Positions 19,286 to 28,071 of a stretch of 64,000 nucleotides of DNA are shown here, piece by piece. Both the position numbers and the translations under genes were made by a program. The notes under the pieces are model-generated. The model made no database searches. It worked only from the letters and a program-made list of their open reading frames with translations, and was not told the DNA's origin. This DNA is from Verrucomicrobia bacterium LW23 (lineage in GTDB: Bacteria > Verrucomicrobiota > Verrucomicrobiia > Methylacidiphilales > UBA1321), in NCBI GenBank assembly GCA_003054695.1, contig QAZA01000009.1:62001-126000 (forward strand). The letters are read 5' to 3'. The first letter of the stretch is position 1; each line of letters opens with the position of its first letter.

Positions 19286-19325
19286 GGGCCTCCCTTTCCC
19301 TCCGCGGGAGAGGGAGGCCCTTTGC
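19286..19325 (+). terminator. Rho-independent terminator after the glycine-zipper gene
   Basis: A nearly perfect stem, GGGCCTCCCTTTCCC pairing with GGGAGAGGGAGGCCC and a short loop, is followed by TTTGCTTT. Confidence 0.85.
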
Positions 19326-19393
19326 TTTATCTCAGACGCATTCGCACAGTTACAGCGCATCGTTACAGCGGTTTCAATACGAGTGTAGACACT

Positions 19394-19598
19394 GCACATC
19401 CGAAGCACCACCCGCGCGAAACCCTATAGCCCCGGGCGTAAGCCGTGAGTGAGGAGGAAAATCCGCAGCGTTCTGAAGGAACGCAACGTCGCCAGGAAGA
19501 GGCTGTTGCGTCCCTACAGGACGCGCTTCTTTGGGACTCTCACCCAGGGCTTACGCCCTGGGCTTTAGGCTTTCGCGCCGGTGGCGCTTCGGATGTGC
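19394..19598. repeat. Palindromic element with about 50-bp terminal inverted repeats
   Basis: The left arm (19394-19443, beginning GCACATCCGAAGCACCACCC) is closely complementary to the right arm (19549-19598, ending GGTGGCGCTTCGGATGTGC), with only a few mismatches. The roughly 105-bp centre holds two smaller hairpins, GCGTTCTGAAGGAACGC at 19468-19484 and GCGTCCCTACAGGACGC at 19508-19524. There is no coding frame. It resembles a miniature inverted-repeat element or a structured intergenic repeat. Confidence 0.75.
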
Positions 19599-20141
19599 CA
19601 AGGATACGCGATAATGGAAAATGATCACAGGGTTGCCGGGCCCTCAGCGGCTCGCCGGGTCCTCACCGGGTTGCCGGGCCTTTTGCCGGGCCTCTCCGTT
19701 TGGGGGCGCGGCGTTGGCCTTTCGGTGCTGCCTGTTTCGAATGCATTCCCTCGGGCCCGCCTCGCCTGCATCCCAAAGAGGGGGGATGGGTTGAGTCTCA
19801 GACCCATCGGCAAAATAAATCGGTACAATGGCGGGTCTCTTTGGGCGAGAACCGCGTTGAAACCCCAGTCGAGCATTACCCATGCACTCCTGACGTTTCA
19901 CCTTGTTCTCATCCCAAAATCAACTCCGCCATTGTACCGATATCTTCAGTCAATAGGTCTTAATGGCTGTCAACCTTCGAACCCCGAAACGCATGCCAGG
20001 AAATCTCCATCCTCCATCCCCTCCGTGCCTTCCGTGTTGTCCGTGGTTAGATTTCCGCATAAACGGGATTACACGGAAGGGAAAAGGGGAGATTTCTCCA
20101 CGTTAGTGGAAGGTCGACGCCCTCCAGAAAGAAGGCAGCCG
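19599..20141. other. Non-coding stretch with an inverted repeat and repeat debris
   Basis: No reliable gene is present; a long rightward frame runs through it and over the antisense of the YciE-like gene but has no coding signature. A 16-bp perfect inverted repeat (ATCGGTACAATGGCGG at 19819-19834 and its complement at 19926-19941) encloses about 90 bp. The words GCCGGGCC/GCCGGGTC recur between 19635 and 19695. A CCTTCCGTGTTGTCCGTGGTTA segment near 20028-20050 belongs to the dispersed family also seen near 21.84 and 31.00 kb. Confidence 0.5.
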
Positions 20142-20678
20142 TCAGGCCCGCGCACCGACTTCGTGACCAATAGGAACGCTGCTGTTGACCAGGCGGGAGA
20201 TCTCGGTGAGCTTCTTGTTCGTTTCGCCCTCCTCATCCAGCGTAAGCTGCAGAAGATCAGCCGCTTCGGTATGGCCCATCATTTCCGCATAGGTGCGCAC
20301 GGTGCCATAACCCGCCATCTCGTAGTGCTCCACACGCTGCGCAGCGGCAATGAGCGCGGCGTCCCGCACTTCCTTACTGGCATTTTCGGAGATCGTTTCC
20401 TGCCCCTCCGCAATAAGCCCCTTCATCGCGGCACACGTCTTGCCTTCGGGGCTTTCATCGAAAGTCTTAAAGATCTTTTCCAAACGCATAGCGTGAACTT
20501 TCGTCTGCTCAAAATGCTGTTGAAAGCCCTTCTTGAGGTCGGGCGCGCTCGCGGCCTTGGCCATCTCAGGAATGGCTGTCAGCAACTGGGTCTCCGCGCT
20601 GTAAAGATCGCGAAGCTGATCAAGGAAGAGTTCGTGAAGGGTGGTGACTTTGCCCTTCCCAAGATTAAATATATTCAT
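20142..20678 (-). CDS. YciE/YciF-family ferritin-like protein (DUF892)
   Basis: The 178-residue all-helical protein has the family landmarks: LHELFLDQLRDLYSAETQLL near the N-terminus, HAMRLEKIFKTFDESPEGKTC, and later AAAQRVEHYEMAGYGTVRTYAEMMG, giving Glu/His ligands for a di-iron centre. DUF892 proteins are ferritin-like and stress-induced. The gene lies close to BON and SDR genes that commonly accompany it in osmotic and general-stress sets. No ribosome binding site is evident before the ATG. Confidence 0.88.
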   Translation of the reverse strand: MNIFNLGKGKVTTLHELFLDQLRDLYSAETQLLTAIPEMAKAASAPDLKKGFQQHFEQTKVHAMRLEKIFKTFDESPEGKTCAAMKGLIAEGQETISENASKEVRDAALIAAAQRVEHYEMAGYGTVRTYAEMMGHTEAADLLQLTLDEEGETNKKLTEISRLVNSSVPIGHEVGARA

Positions 20679-20957
20679 GGCACAATGACTTTGCGCATAG
20701 CCTGTGCCAACAATTCAGATGAAACCCTAAGTCGTTCTCTATCAAATCCTTAGAGTATCAATAAGCAGAGTGCGTAAAGCTATTTAATGCAATACGCACG
20801 GTGATGTTCGCAAAACGCCTGTTCTCACCTTGTGCTACGGTGTGCACATATCGTTTCGCGCGGAAACGGATAGGATAAAGATAACGCGTGGGCATTGCGA
20901 GGGCAGCCGCTCCTCAACTTTGCCCACCTCCCCCACCGCGCACGTGACGCCCGCGCT

Positions 20958-21350
20958 CTACAGAAGTCCCTCAGCCTCAAGCTCCTCCAGGCGGCGCTCG
21001 TTGGCCTGATCCACCACGGTGGTGACGCCGGGGAGCTCCAGCAGCACGTCCAGGCACAGGGCAATGGCGTCGTCCGGCAGGGGGGCGGGCAGGCCGCTCG
21101 TCTCGATGCAGCGCTTGTCCAGGGTGAGGTAAATCCACGCAAACTCCTCGCCGTTAAGGACGCGGAACTGCATGTTGTTCTCCCACATAATATCTTCAAC
21201 CTTCTTCAGCCCGATGGTGGCGACGGAGCCGGGCTCGGGGGTCACCTGCTCCAGCCGCTCAAAGCGCTCCAGCCACGAGGCCGCGCACTCGGCAACGTGC
21301 GCACGGCTGAGGGGGGCGGAGAGTATGGCGACAAATCCTTTGCTGATCAT
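20958..21350 (-). CDS. Hypothetical protein of 130 residues
   Basis: The frame shows good high-GC codon bias and plausible mixed alpha/beta sequence: GFVAILSAPLSRAHVAECAASWLERFERLEQV, split by several conserved-looking hydrophobics, then EFAWIYLTLDKRCIE and a Leu/Glu-rich end. No known domain is recognised and there is no signal peptide or membrane segment. It is isolated, between the YciE-like gene and a palindromic element. Confidence 0.5.
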   Translation of the reverse strand: MISKGFVAILSAPLSRAHVAECAASWLERFERLEQVTPEPGSVATIGLKKVEDIMWENNMQFRVLNGEEFAWIYLTLDKRCIETSGLPAPLPDDAIALCLDVLLELPGVTTVVDQANERRLEELEAEGLL

Positions 21351-21542
21351 CCTGTGCAGTGTAGCGGGATTTTAGCGCCGTGCAATAATGCGCTGTCGGC
21401 TGGAGATCGCGGAGGTGAGGGGAGCACGCGATGAGGCTGGCCGCGATTATTGTGAAGCCTTGCCCACGGCCGACGTCACGCGAAGGTCGCAAAGGGGAGG
21501 GGGGAACGAAGCCCTCGCACGGCTCGTGCCCTCCCCGGACAA

Positions 21543-21724
21543 AGCCGTAAGCCGGAACGATTCGGCTGGGAGCGGCTCATTCGCGCAAGATCTTGGCTGT
21601 CAATACGTTGAGGTATCCTCAACGTCTGACCATGGGGATACGCCTCGTCGCCCGCAGCCTCTTGACGGCTCCAGCTTTTGCGCGACTGAGCCACTCCCAA
21701 CCGAATCGTTCCGGCTAAGGCTGT
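21543..21724. repeat. Second palindromic element with about 45-bp inverted arms
   Basis: The left arm (about 21543-21590, with AGCCGGAACGATTCGGCTGG) is complementary to the right arm (about 21675-21724, with CCAACCGAATCGTTCCGGCT) with few mismatches. The centre has a perfect short hairpin, CGTTGAGGTATCCTCAACG at 21608-21626. It differs in sequence from the element at 19.4-19.6 kb but has the same layout. The surrounding 530 bp between genes is otherwise empty. Confidence 0.72.
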
Positions 21725-21800
21725 GGGACAAACGGAAGAGATAAAGTCAAGAGATACGGGTAATGCCCATGTACAACACACCCCACACTCTCCCGCAAAA

Positions 21801-21866
21801 TCAACCACCCAAACTGCCTTTCGCCCCTCCTCAATTTCGTGTGCTTCGTGTGCTCCGTGGTTAAAG
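21801..21866 (-). repeat. Dispersed TTAACCACG-type repeat, copy A
   Basis: Read on the minus strand this begins TTAACCACGGAGCACACGAA, with a second GCACACGAA and then GAGGAGGGGCGAAAG. A related copy with the same order of words is at 31000-31040. It is non-coding, next to the stop of the Gfo/Idh/MocA gene. Confidence 0.6.
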
Positions 21867-21884
21867 CTCTCTCCGCCGCTCACC

Positions 21885-22982
21885 TCACCCCCGCACCTTC
21901 ACAGGCAGCCCCGTCTTCGCGGACTCCGCCATCGCCTCTATTACCCGCAGCGCCGTCGCCACCCGCTCAGGGAAATCCGCCGGCGTCAGCGTCCGCGTCG
22001 CCACCGCGCGGTAAAAGCTCTCCCATTGATACGCGCCGCTCGTGCCGTCCACCTGCAGGCGCTCAAGCACTTGCGATTTCTCCTCGCGCACGCCCACCAC
22101 CTCCAGCGTCGCCAGCGAGCCCGCCTTCGCGTCCGCCCCCACATTGCGATACACCGTGCCATCCACAAAGTTCAGCGTCATGGAGTTACGATAATGCGCA
22201 CCGTCATTAATACAAAACGACGCCATCACCGTCACCAGCGCTCCGCTTTTAAAGCGCACCGCTAACTGCGCGTGATCCGCCGTCGGCCTCTCCGTAAACA
22301 GCCGCGACGACATCACATACACCTCGTCCGCCGGCCCAAAAAGCGACACAATGTCATTAAGCGCATAAATCCCTAGCCGAAAAATCGGCGCCACTGGGCA
22401 CAGCTCGGGATCATCCAGCCACGTCCCGTCCGGCTTCTCCCGGTAGCTCACCCACGTGCTCACCTGCGCCGCTACAGGCGCGCCCAGCCTGTGCACCTCC
22501 TGCCACGCTCGAATCTGCGCCACGTCCGGCGGCAGCAGCGGCGAGGGCGAGTTAAGATGAATAATGCGCCCGAGGGAGATCGCCTCCTCCAGCACCGCGC
22601 GCCCCTCGTCCGCATCCCGCTCAAACGGCTTCGTCGTCATCACATCCTTGCCCGCGCGAATGATTTTACGCAACAAACCGGCGCGCCCCGCCGGCCCCGT
22701 AAATAGCCCAAGCACAGGCACTTCTGCATCCGCCAGCAAGTCGTCCAGCGAGCGAGCCGGCACCCCGTACTCCGCCGCATATTGCGCCGCCTTCGCCGCA
22801 TCCAGATCGCAAACCGCCGCCAGCCGAAAGAACGGCTTCAGCTCGGGGCTCACCAGCTGCTTCAGTATCCACCGCCCAAAGCCCAGCCCAACAACAGCGA
22901 TGCTCAGCGGCTTAGGCTGCACTGCCACCAAAGTGCCTGATGCGGAGGATGTTGCATCCACTGCGGAAGTCAAGGTGTCCAT
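21885..22982 (-). CDS. Gfo/Idh/MocA family NAD(P)-dependent oxidoreductase
   Basis: The Rossmann motif VVGLGFGRW appears near residue 30, followed by ELKPFFRLAAVCDLD and MTTKPFERDADEGRAVLEEA, corresponding to the EKP-type catalytic lysine region. I chose ATG at 22982 (MDTLTSAVDAT); an upstream ATG gives 22 extra residues of poor composition. Family members oxidise or reduce sugars or inositols. It is the last gene of a leftward set with the 1597-residue protein and a second Gfo/Idh/MocA enzyme, so a carbohydrate-catabolic role is inferred. Confidence 0.8.
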   Translation of the reverse strand: MDTLTSAVDATSSASGTLVAVQPKPLSIAVVGLGFGRWILKQLVSPELKPFFRLAAVCDLDAAKAAQYAAEYGVPARSLDDLLADAEVPVLGLFTGPAGRAGLLRKIIRAGKDVMTTKPFERDADEGRAVLEEAISLGRIIHLNSPSPLLPPDVAQIRAWQEVHRLGAPVAAQVSTWVSYREKPDGTWLDDPELCPVAPIFRLGIYALNDIVSLFGPADEVYVMSSRLFTERPTADHAQLAVRFKSGALVTVMASFCINDGAHYRNSMTLNFVDGTVYRNVGADAKAGSLATLEVVGVREEKSQVLERLQVDGTSGAYQWESFYRAVATRTLTPADFPERVATALRVIEAMAESAKTGLPVKVRG

Positions 22983-23070
22983 GAAAAAAGTCCGATAAAG
23001 ATAAAACGAAAAGGAGAAGGAGGATCGCGACAAAGCAGCACGAAACACTAAGGCCTAGCCCACGTGCCAA

Positions 23071-26000
23071 TTACGTCGCGCCGTGGAAAATCCGGTACAT
23101 ATTGCCAAGCTTATCGCGCGCCGTAAATCCGTAAGCGCCGCCCGCGGCCACCGGTTCCGCCAGCACCCCGCCCTCCCCTCCGGCCATCTGCCGGTGCAGC
23201 TTGTCCACCTCCTCGGCGGAGTCCAGGCGGAGCGCCACCCGGGCAAGCCGTTGCGGCGCAGCGCTATCTCCCTCCCGCAGAAAGATTTGCGCACCACGCA
23301 CCGGCTTATCCGCAGCAATCACCCACCGCCCGGAGCCCTTCACCTCCGCCTCCAGCGTTTTGCCAAAGACCACAGCGCGCACCCGTCCGCAGCCCTCGGC
23401 TGTCAGCAATGCGCTTTGCCAGCCGCGCGTCAGCATTACGTTCGGGCCGCACACATTCACCGCGCCAGGCTCCGCATCAGCAGCAAAAGTTTCCTGTGAG
23501 GAAACACTTTGGACCGAGAATCCGCTCCCCTGATCATTGCCCAGGCTGATAGATCCCGCCCCGGTAAGCACCAGCGTATCGGCTTCCACGCGCCGCATGG
23601 CAGCGCCGTAACAGCCCTCAAACGACACATCCACATCGTGCCAACGCAAACCCTTGTGCGCAAAGAAGATATAGTCGTCCTCACGCTTTGTGCGCACATG
23701 CGTTCCAATCAGCTTGTCGCAAGGGCTAACATCCTGCGGATAAAGCGCTTCCGCATGCAAATCCAGCTTCTCCCCGGCCGCAACCGGCAGCAGTACCGCC
23801 AGCGCGGATCGCATGCCGGGCTGCGACAACTGCAGGTGCCGCATCGCAAATCGCTGCTCCGGCGTCGACCGGTACTCCAGGATAGGATCCTGCGTAATAC
23901 TCTCTGCCGCAAAGGTTTGACCCGGCAGCGCCACCGCCAGATCCAGCCCGTGACGCCCCGCAAACCGGTAGCCACGACCGCCGCTGGCATTCGCCAGAGC
24001 CACGGCTTCGGCGCCATCACGCTCCTCATCACTCTCATCCGCAACCACTTGCAGATGCCAGTGCACCGGTATGTCCGCGTCCGCCGCAGGAAGATCCAAC
24101 GCGTCGTGGATCACCAGATAACGATCGCCCACCCAGGCGTAACTCCTTGCCACTGCGGGATTTGGCTTTGCCAGGCGGCGATACGCCTCCTCCACAAGCT
24201 CATGCCGGCACGTATCGCTGAGAAAAACCGGTTCACCCGGCCTAATGATCTCAGGATGAACGCCTTGCACAAACTGGTAGGCAGGATGAACCGGGACTTC
24301 CGACCCCTCCGACGCAGGCGAGTTCTCCGGATTCTGAACCAGAATCCGCTCCACATGCCCCGCGGAGAGCGGCATGTGCGTATCAAAAAACGACAGCGTA
24401 CTGTGACGCCATGTCTCACCCGCCTCGCCGCCGTCGTACACCAGCGGCTTGCCCTGCGCAAAGAAAAGGATGCTCCCCTCCGTGCGGTGAAAGCGGTAGC
24501 CACCCGGCCCCTGCTTGATCAGGATGTAATTCTCCCGCAACGAGTTAACCTCGCTGCGCAGCACAGCGCCAAAGCCCTCCAGGCGACGGCTTTCCAACTC
24601 AATCTGCGTCGCTTTGACAGGAATATCCGCCTCTTCGGCCGTCGCAAAAAACAGGCAAAGATTGCCGAACGCCGCACCGGACGACGCCTCGTGAAAAATA
24701 TGCTCGCCCTCCTGGTCAACAGCGTGCGAGTCATCGATCACCCTCAATCCATCGCCGCTGCCGCAAAAATAAGCGTCGATCATCTCCTTCGCAAACGCAG
24801 GGTCCGATTTCTGGAAAAGCTTGCCTATGAAGAAGTAATGCTCCGGAATCCAACGCCCCAGGCATGCGTGATCGCCAATCGGCGGCACCTTGCGCACCTT
24901 CTCGGTCGACTCGTACCAGGCCGCGTCGCCTTCGCGCATCACCTCGTAGCTCACCGGTTGCGGCGGGGTCAGCAGCACAATGCCCCATCGCAGAAACTCC
25001 TTAAGGCGAGGGATTTGTGCAACATCCAGGCGCCCGTGCTTCGCCAGGTGGTACACCAGATTCATGCGACATTTTGACGCATGTAGATAGTAGCACGCCG
25101 GATTCTCATACCACTTGCCGCTGCCCGGCGTGCAGTAAACGCCCAGCGCCTTGTGCGTGCGCTCAATCGTGTGGTCGACAAACTTGGGCGCATCGGGGTG
25201 GCCATCAAAAACCACGCCGATCGTACCGATAATGTCGGTGCGGTCCGCCTCAAAATTGGCATTGCGCGCGTTAAAGCGCCAGTTCATGAAGTCTTCCTCC
25301 ATAAACATATGGCCCATAAGGATAAAGAACGCGCGAAGCTCCCGCTCCTCCTCGTCCGAGAAGACGCCGCTGGCCGCAAGCATGTCGTAATCCTCGGCCC
25401 ATTGCGTGATCGATCGACCTCCTACCGGCGAATAGACATCGCTCCAGTCGCGGCCCAGCAGAATCATCTTGGATCGCACCGGCGCGACCTCCGCAAGCTC
25501 CGCGCGCTTGCGCCATGCAACCAACGGATCTCCTTGTACGGCAAAGCTTAAGCCTTCGACAGGGCCGCGCACTTCCTGGTTGGCGATCTTGCTCCAGACT
25601 CGGCCGAGGCGCTTGCTGCGAGTCTTTTCCCGCAGGGAAAAAAGTTGCGATCTTTTGATCACTCCATTTGGACGGGCGACGGTATCTGCAACATCCAGGT
25701 GCCAGTCCTTGAACTCCTGCAGGCGCGGCGACGAGTTGGAGTGCTGCACGGCGGCGATTTCCTTCCACGGCCCGTCGTTGCGCTCCAGAGTGGAGACGAG
25801 GAGGCCCCAGCTGCGGGCGCCGTCAAACATGGCGAAGCGGAAGAACGCGTCGCCATCCGCACAAGTGTGCGCTGTAATGGGCGAGATCGACGATCCGACC
25901 ATCTCTGGGTAGGGCCAGTCCAACTCGCGGTTCTCGCGGCCCGCCGCGTCGATCGGCCCCTGCGCGATGCGCTCGAATTTGCGGTCCACCCAGGTTCCGC

Positions 26001-27864
26001 GGCGCAGGGTAACGACGGCGATATAGTCCTGATGCTCAAGCCCTTCGGGCGTCATTGCATAGCCAAAGCCTTGGGGCGGAATCCACCACGGCACGGACTC
26101 GGGCAGCAGCGCAATCGTCTCGTCGGCAGCCTTGAGCGTGCTCCAGTGGAAGCCGCCCGCTTCGGGAGTCCAGTGCAGGAAGCCTCGCCCACCCGAGAGT
26201 TCGCGCAGGGAGAACTCGAACGCGGCGCCGGGAACTTCCGCAGATGTCTCGCGCACAACGAGATACGCCTGGCCGGCCAGGAGCGTGACGCTGAGGCTGT
26301 AGAGGGCGCCGTTGCTTAGCGTGTAATCAAAGCCGAGCTCCAGAAGCACGGGCCCGGCCTGGCGCACATAAGTTTTTGCTTTCGATACACTTACATCCTT
26401 CGGCAGGACAAAGCGCCCGTTCCCGCGCCACACGCCGTCCACGCCACGCATGCTGCGGATGGGTGCATAAGTGGTTGCGCCCCAGGAGAATCGGAAAGCG
26501 GCAGGTCCGGTATCGACAGTAAGCAGCGTCCCGTCTTCTTCGATATAAGTGCTTACGCCCGTTACGTTTACAAGCGAATCCACGACCTTGCCTGCGGCCG
26601 CGGAGGTGGTCGCCCTTGCCTGGATGGCCAGGCTTAGCTCACTCTTTGCCGGCAGCGAGGCCAAAAAGGCGATCGCGGTGGGGGTGCCCTCGGCCGCAGG
26701 CGAAGGCGGCGCATCAGGCAAGCCAAAGCTTTCGGGCAGAACGCTTTGCGAGGGCAGTACTGTGGCGGCAGCGTTGTCTCCGTCAGTTACCGCAACAATA
26801 CGGAACTCGTTCTTGCTCAGATCAATGCCGACGGGAAAGGGAAGGCGCAGGAGCTGTTGCGGGAAGTTGTAGTGGAACGGGTTGCGAAGAGGGACGCGGC
26901 TCACCGTCGTCCATACGGCGGCGCCTTCGGTGCTGGCGAGTGCGGCTTCGGCCGCGGCGGCACGCGATTCGAGGGCCTCGAAGCCCAGGGGCGCGGCGCT
27001 TTGCCACTCCTTTACGGTAATGCGGCCCAGGCCTGTCGTTTCCTGTGAGGAAACAGCGATGTCGCGTGCGAGAAAGCGTGTCGCTATCTCAAAGCGGGCG
27101 GGATCGAGAGTTACGGCCAGAAAATCGTGGGTGCCGGGCGGGACATCGAGGATCGTGAAGGTGCCATCTGCCGCTGTCGGCGCCGTGCGCTTGTCCTGCT
27201 CGCCGATTGTAGGCGAGTAATGCATGCCGTACAGCGTGTAAGTAGCAGGATTGACGCGACTTACGTAAAGCTTTAGCCCCAGCGTTACGGTTGCGCCCGC
27301 TACCGGGCTGCCATCGGGCCAGACGAGGGTTCCCTGCACGCGGCCGCAGGTGGCGTGCGCTTCCGTCATGGCTCCGGAGACATTCGCACTCCCGCCTGCC
27401 TTCGCATCCGATGTATTTGCATCCGAGGCCTTTATGAGGCCGAGCTGAACGGCCGGGCGGGACCCGATGAGCGCGGCTTTGTGGGCATCGCCGGAGGCGA
27501 GGGACTGGGCTTCTTCGAACTTGGCGCGAGCGAGGGCGCGGTACTTGGTCAAGTACTCGTCGACGGAGTAGCCCTGCTTTGTCTCTTCGGAGAGCCGGTA
27601 GTGGCCTTCGTTGGCCAGGGTGTGGAAGTCTTCCGCCAGCTTCAGGGCGAGGGTGAACGGATCGCCGGCGAACGCGGAGGCGTTGTCCTCCAACAGCTTA
27701 CGCGCGCCCTGAAAGTCAGCCAGGGCGATGAGTGCGTCGTGCAGGGCCAGGATGGTTGCGGCGTCGCGGCCCTCGGGGGCGGCCATGTGGCGCAGAGCCA
27801 GGCGGCGGGCGGTTTCGTAGCGCTCCGCGGCAAGGGCGTCGCGGATGGGGGAGGATGTGTTCAC
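23071..27864 (-). CDS. Very large protein, putative heparinase-II/III-like or alpha/alpha-toroid polysaccharide-active enzyme
   Basis: At 1597 residues this is the largest gene of the window. The N-terminal 120 residues are helical and repeat-like. A carboxypeptidase-regulatory or transthyretin-like beta domain follows (about 173-235, GTLVWPDGSPVAGATVTL then DGTFTILDVPPGTHDFLAV), then a long beta-rich region (to about 800). Next is a helical segment (about 830-1100, with Trp/His-rich stretches such as MEEDFMNWRFNARNANFEAD and NPACYYLHASKCRMNL), and last a beta-rich C-terminus (GYRFHRTEGSILFFAQGKPLVYDG). The toroid-plus-beta-sandwich order resembles polysaccharide lyases of the heparinase II/III type, but I cannot confirm catalytic residues. 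No signal peptide is visible. Confidence 0.5.
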   Translation of the reverse strand: MNTSSPIRDALAAERYETARRLALRHMAAPEGRDAATILALHDALIALADFQGARKLLEDNASAFAGDPFTLALKLAEDFHTLANEGHYRLSEETKQGYSVDEYLTKYRALARAKFEEAQSLASGDAHKAALIGSRPAVQLGLIKASDANTSDAKAGGSANVSGAMTEAHATCGRVQGTLVWPDGSPVAGATVTLGLKLYVSRVNPATYTLYGMHYSPTIGEQDKRTAPTAADGTFTILDVPPGTHDFLAVTLDPARFEIATRFLARDIAVSSQETTGLGRITVKEWQSAAPLGFEALESRAAAAEAALASTEGAAVWTTVSRVPLRNPFHYNFPQQLLRLPFPVGIDLSKNEFRIVAVTDGDNAAATVLPSQSVLPESFGLPDAPPSPAAEGTPTAIAFLASLPAKSELSLAIQARATTSAAAGKVVDSLVNVTGVSTYIEEDGTLLTVDTGPAAFRFSWGATTYAPIRSMRGVDGVWRGNGRFVLPKDVSVSKAKTYVRQAGPVLLELGFDYTLSNGALYSLSVTLLAGQAYLVVRETSAEVPGAAFEFSLRELSGGRGFLHWTPEAGGFHWSTLKAADETIALLPESVPWWIPPQGFGYAMTPEGLEHQDYIAVVTLRRGTWVDRKFERIAQGPIDAAGRENRELDWPYPEMVGSSISPITAHTCADGDAFFRFAMFDGARSWGLLVSTLERNDGPWKEIAAVQHSNSSPRLQEFKDWHLDVADTVARPNGVIKRSQLFSLREKTRSKRLGRVWSKIANQEVRGPVEGLSFAVQGDPLVAWRKRAELAEVAPVRSKMILLGRDWSDVYSPVGGRSITQWAEDYDMLAASGVFSDEEERELRAFFILMGHMFMEEDFMNWRFNARNANFEADRTDIIGTIGVVFDGHPDAPKFVDHTIERTHKALGVYCTPGSGKWYENPACYYLHASKCRMNLVYHLAKHGRLDVAQIPRLKEFLRWGIVLLTPPQPVSYEVMREGDAAWYESTEKVRKVPPIGDHACLGRWIPEHYFFIGKLFQKSDPAFAKEMIDAYFCGSGDGLRVIDDSHAVDQEGEHIFHEASSGAAFGNLCLFFATAEEADIPVKATQIELESRRLEGFGAVLRSEVNSLRENYILIKQGPGGYRFHRTEGSILFFAQGKPLVYDGGEAGETWRHSTLSFFDTHMPLSAGHVERILVQNPENSPASEGSEVPVHPAYQFVQGVHPEIIRPGEPVFLSDTCRHELVEEAYRRLAKPNPAVARSYAWVGDRYLVIHDALDLPAADADIPVHWHLQVVADESDEERDGAEAVALANASGGRGYRFAGRHGLDLAVALPGQTFAAESITQDPILEYRSTPEQRFAMRHLQLSQPGMRSALAVLLPVAAGEKLDLHAEALYPQDVSPCDKLIGTHVRTKREDDYIFFAHKGLRWHDVDVSFEGCYGAAMRRVEADTLVLTGAGSISLGNDQGSGFSVQSVSSQETFAADAEPGAVNVCGPNVMLTRGWQSALLTAEGCGRVRAVVFGKTLEAEVKGSGRWVIAADKPVRGAQIFLREGDSAAPQRLARVALRLDSAEEVDKLHRQMAGGEGGVLAEPVAAGGAYGFTARDKLGNMYRIFHGAT

Positions 27865-28071
27865 GTTGTAAAGGGTTGGAGGACGAGCGCGTTAGCGGGC
27901 AAAAGGGGCGGCGGGGCAGGTGCGCGGTTTGGGGGAAAGTGTGGTGGAGGCGAAGCAGGCGGGGCGAGCAGAACAGATTGTAAACAGTGGCGGGGCTTTG
28001 TTCTAGTTCAAAAGCACAGCAAAAAAGGCGATTCTGGCGAAAGGGCTCGGCAAACGGCGGTTCTGCCTGAA

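Noticed and set aside
19581-20753. 390-residue open frame on the plus strand
   Set aside because: Runs out of the palindromic element, through repeat debris and antisense to the YciE-like gene; no coding signature.
23509-25077. 522-residue open frame on the plus strand
   Set aside because: Antisense shadow inside the 1597-residue gene, with Arg-rich random-looking sequence.
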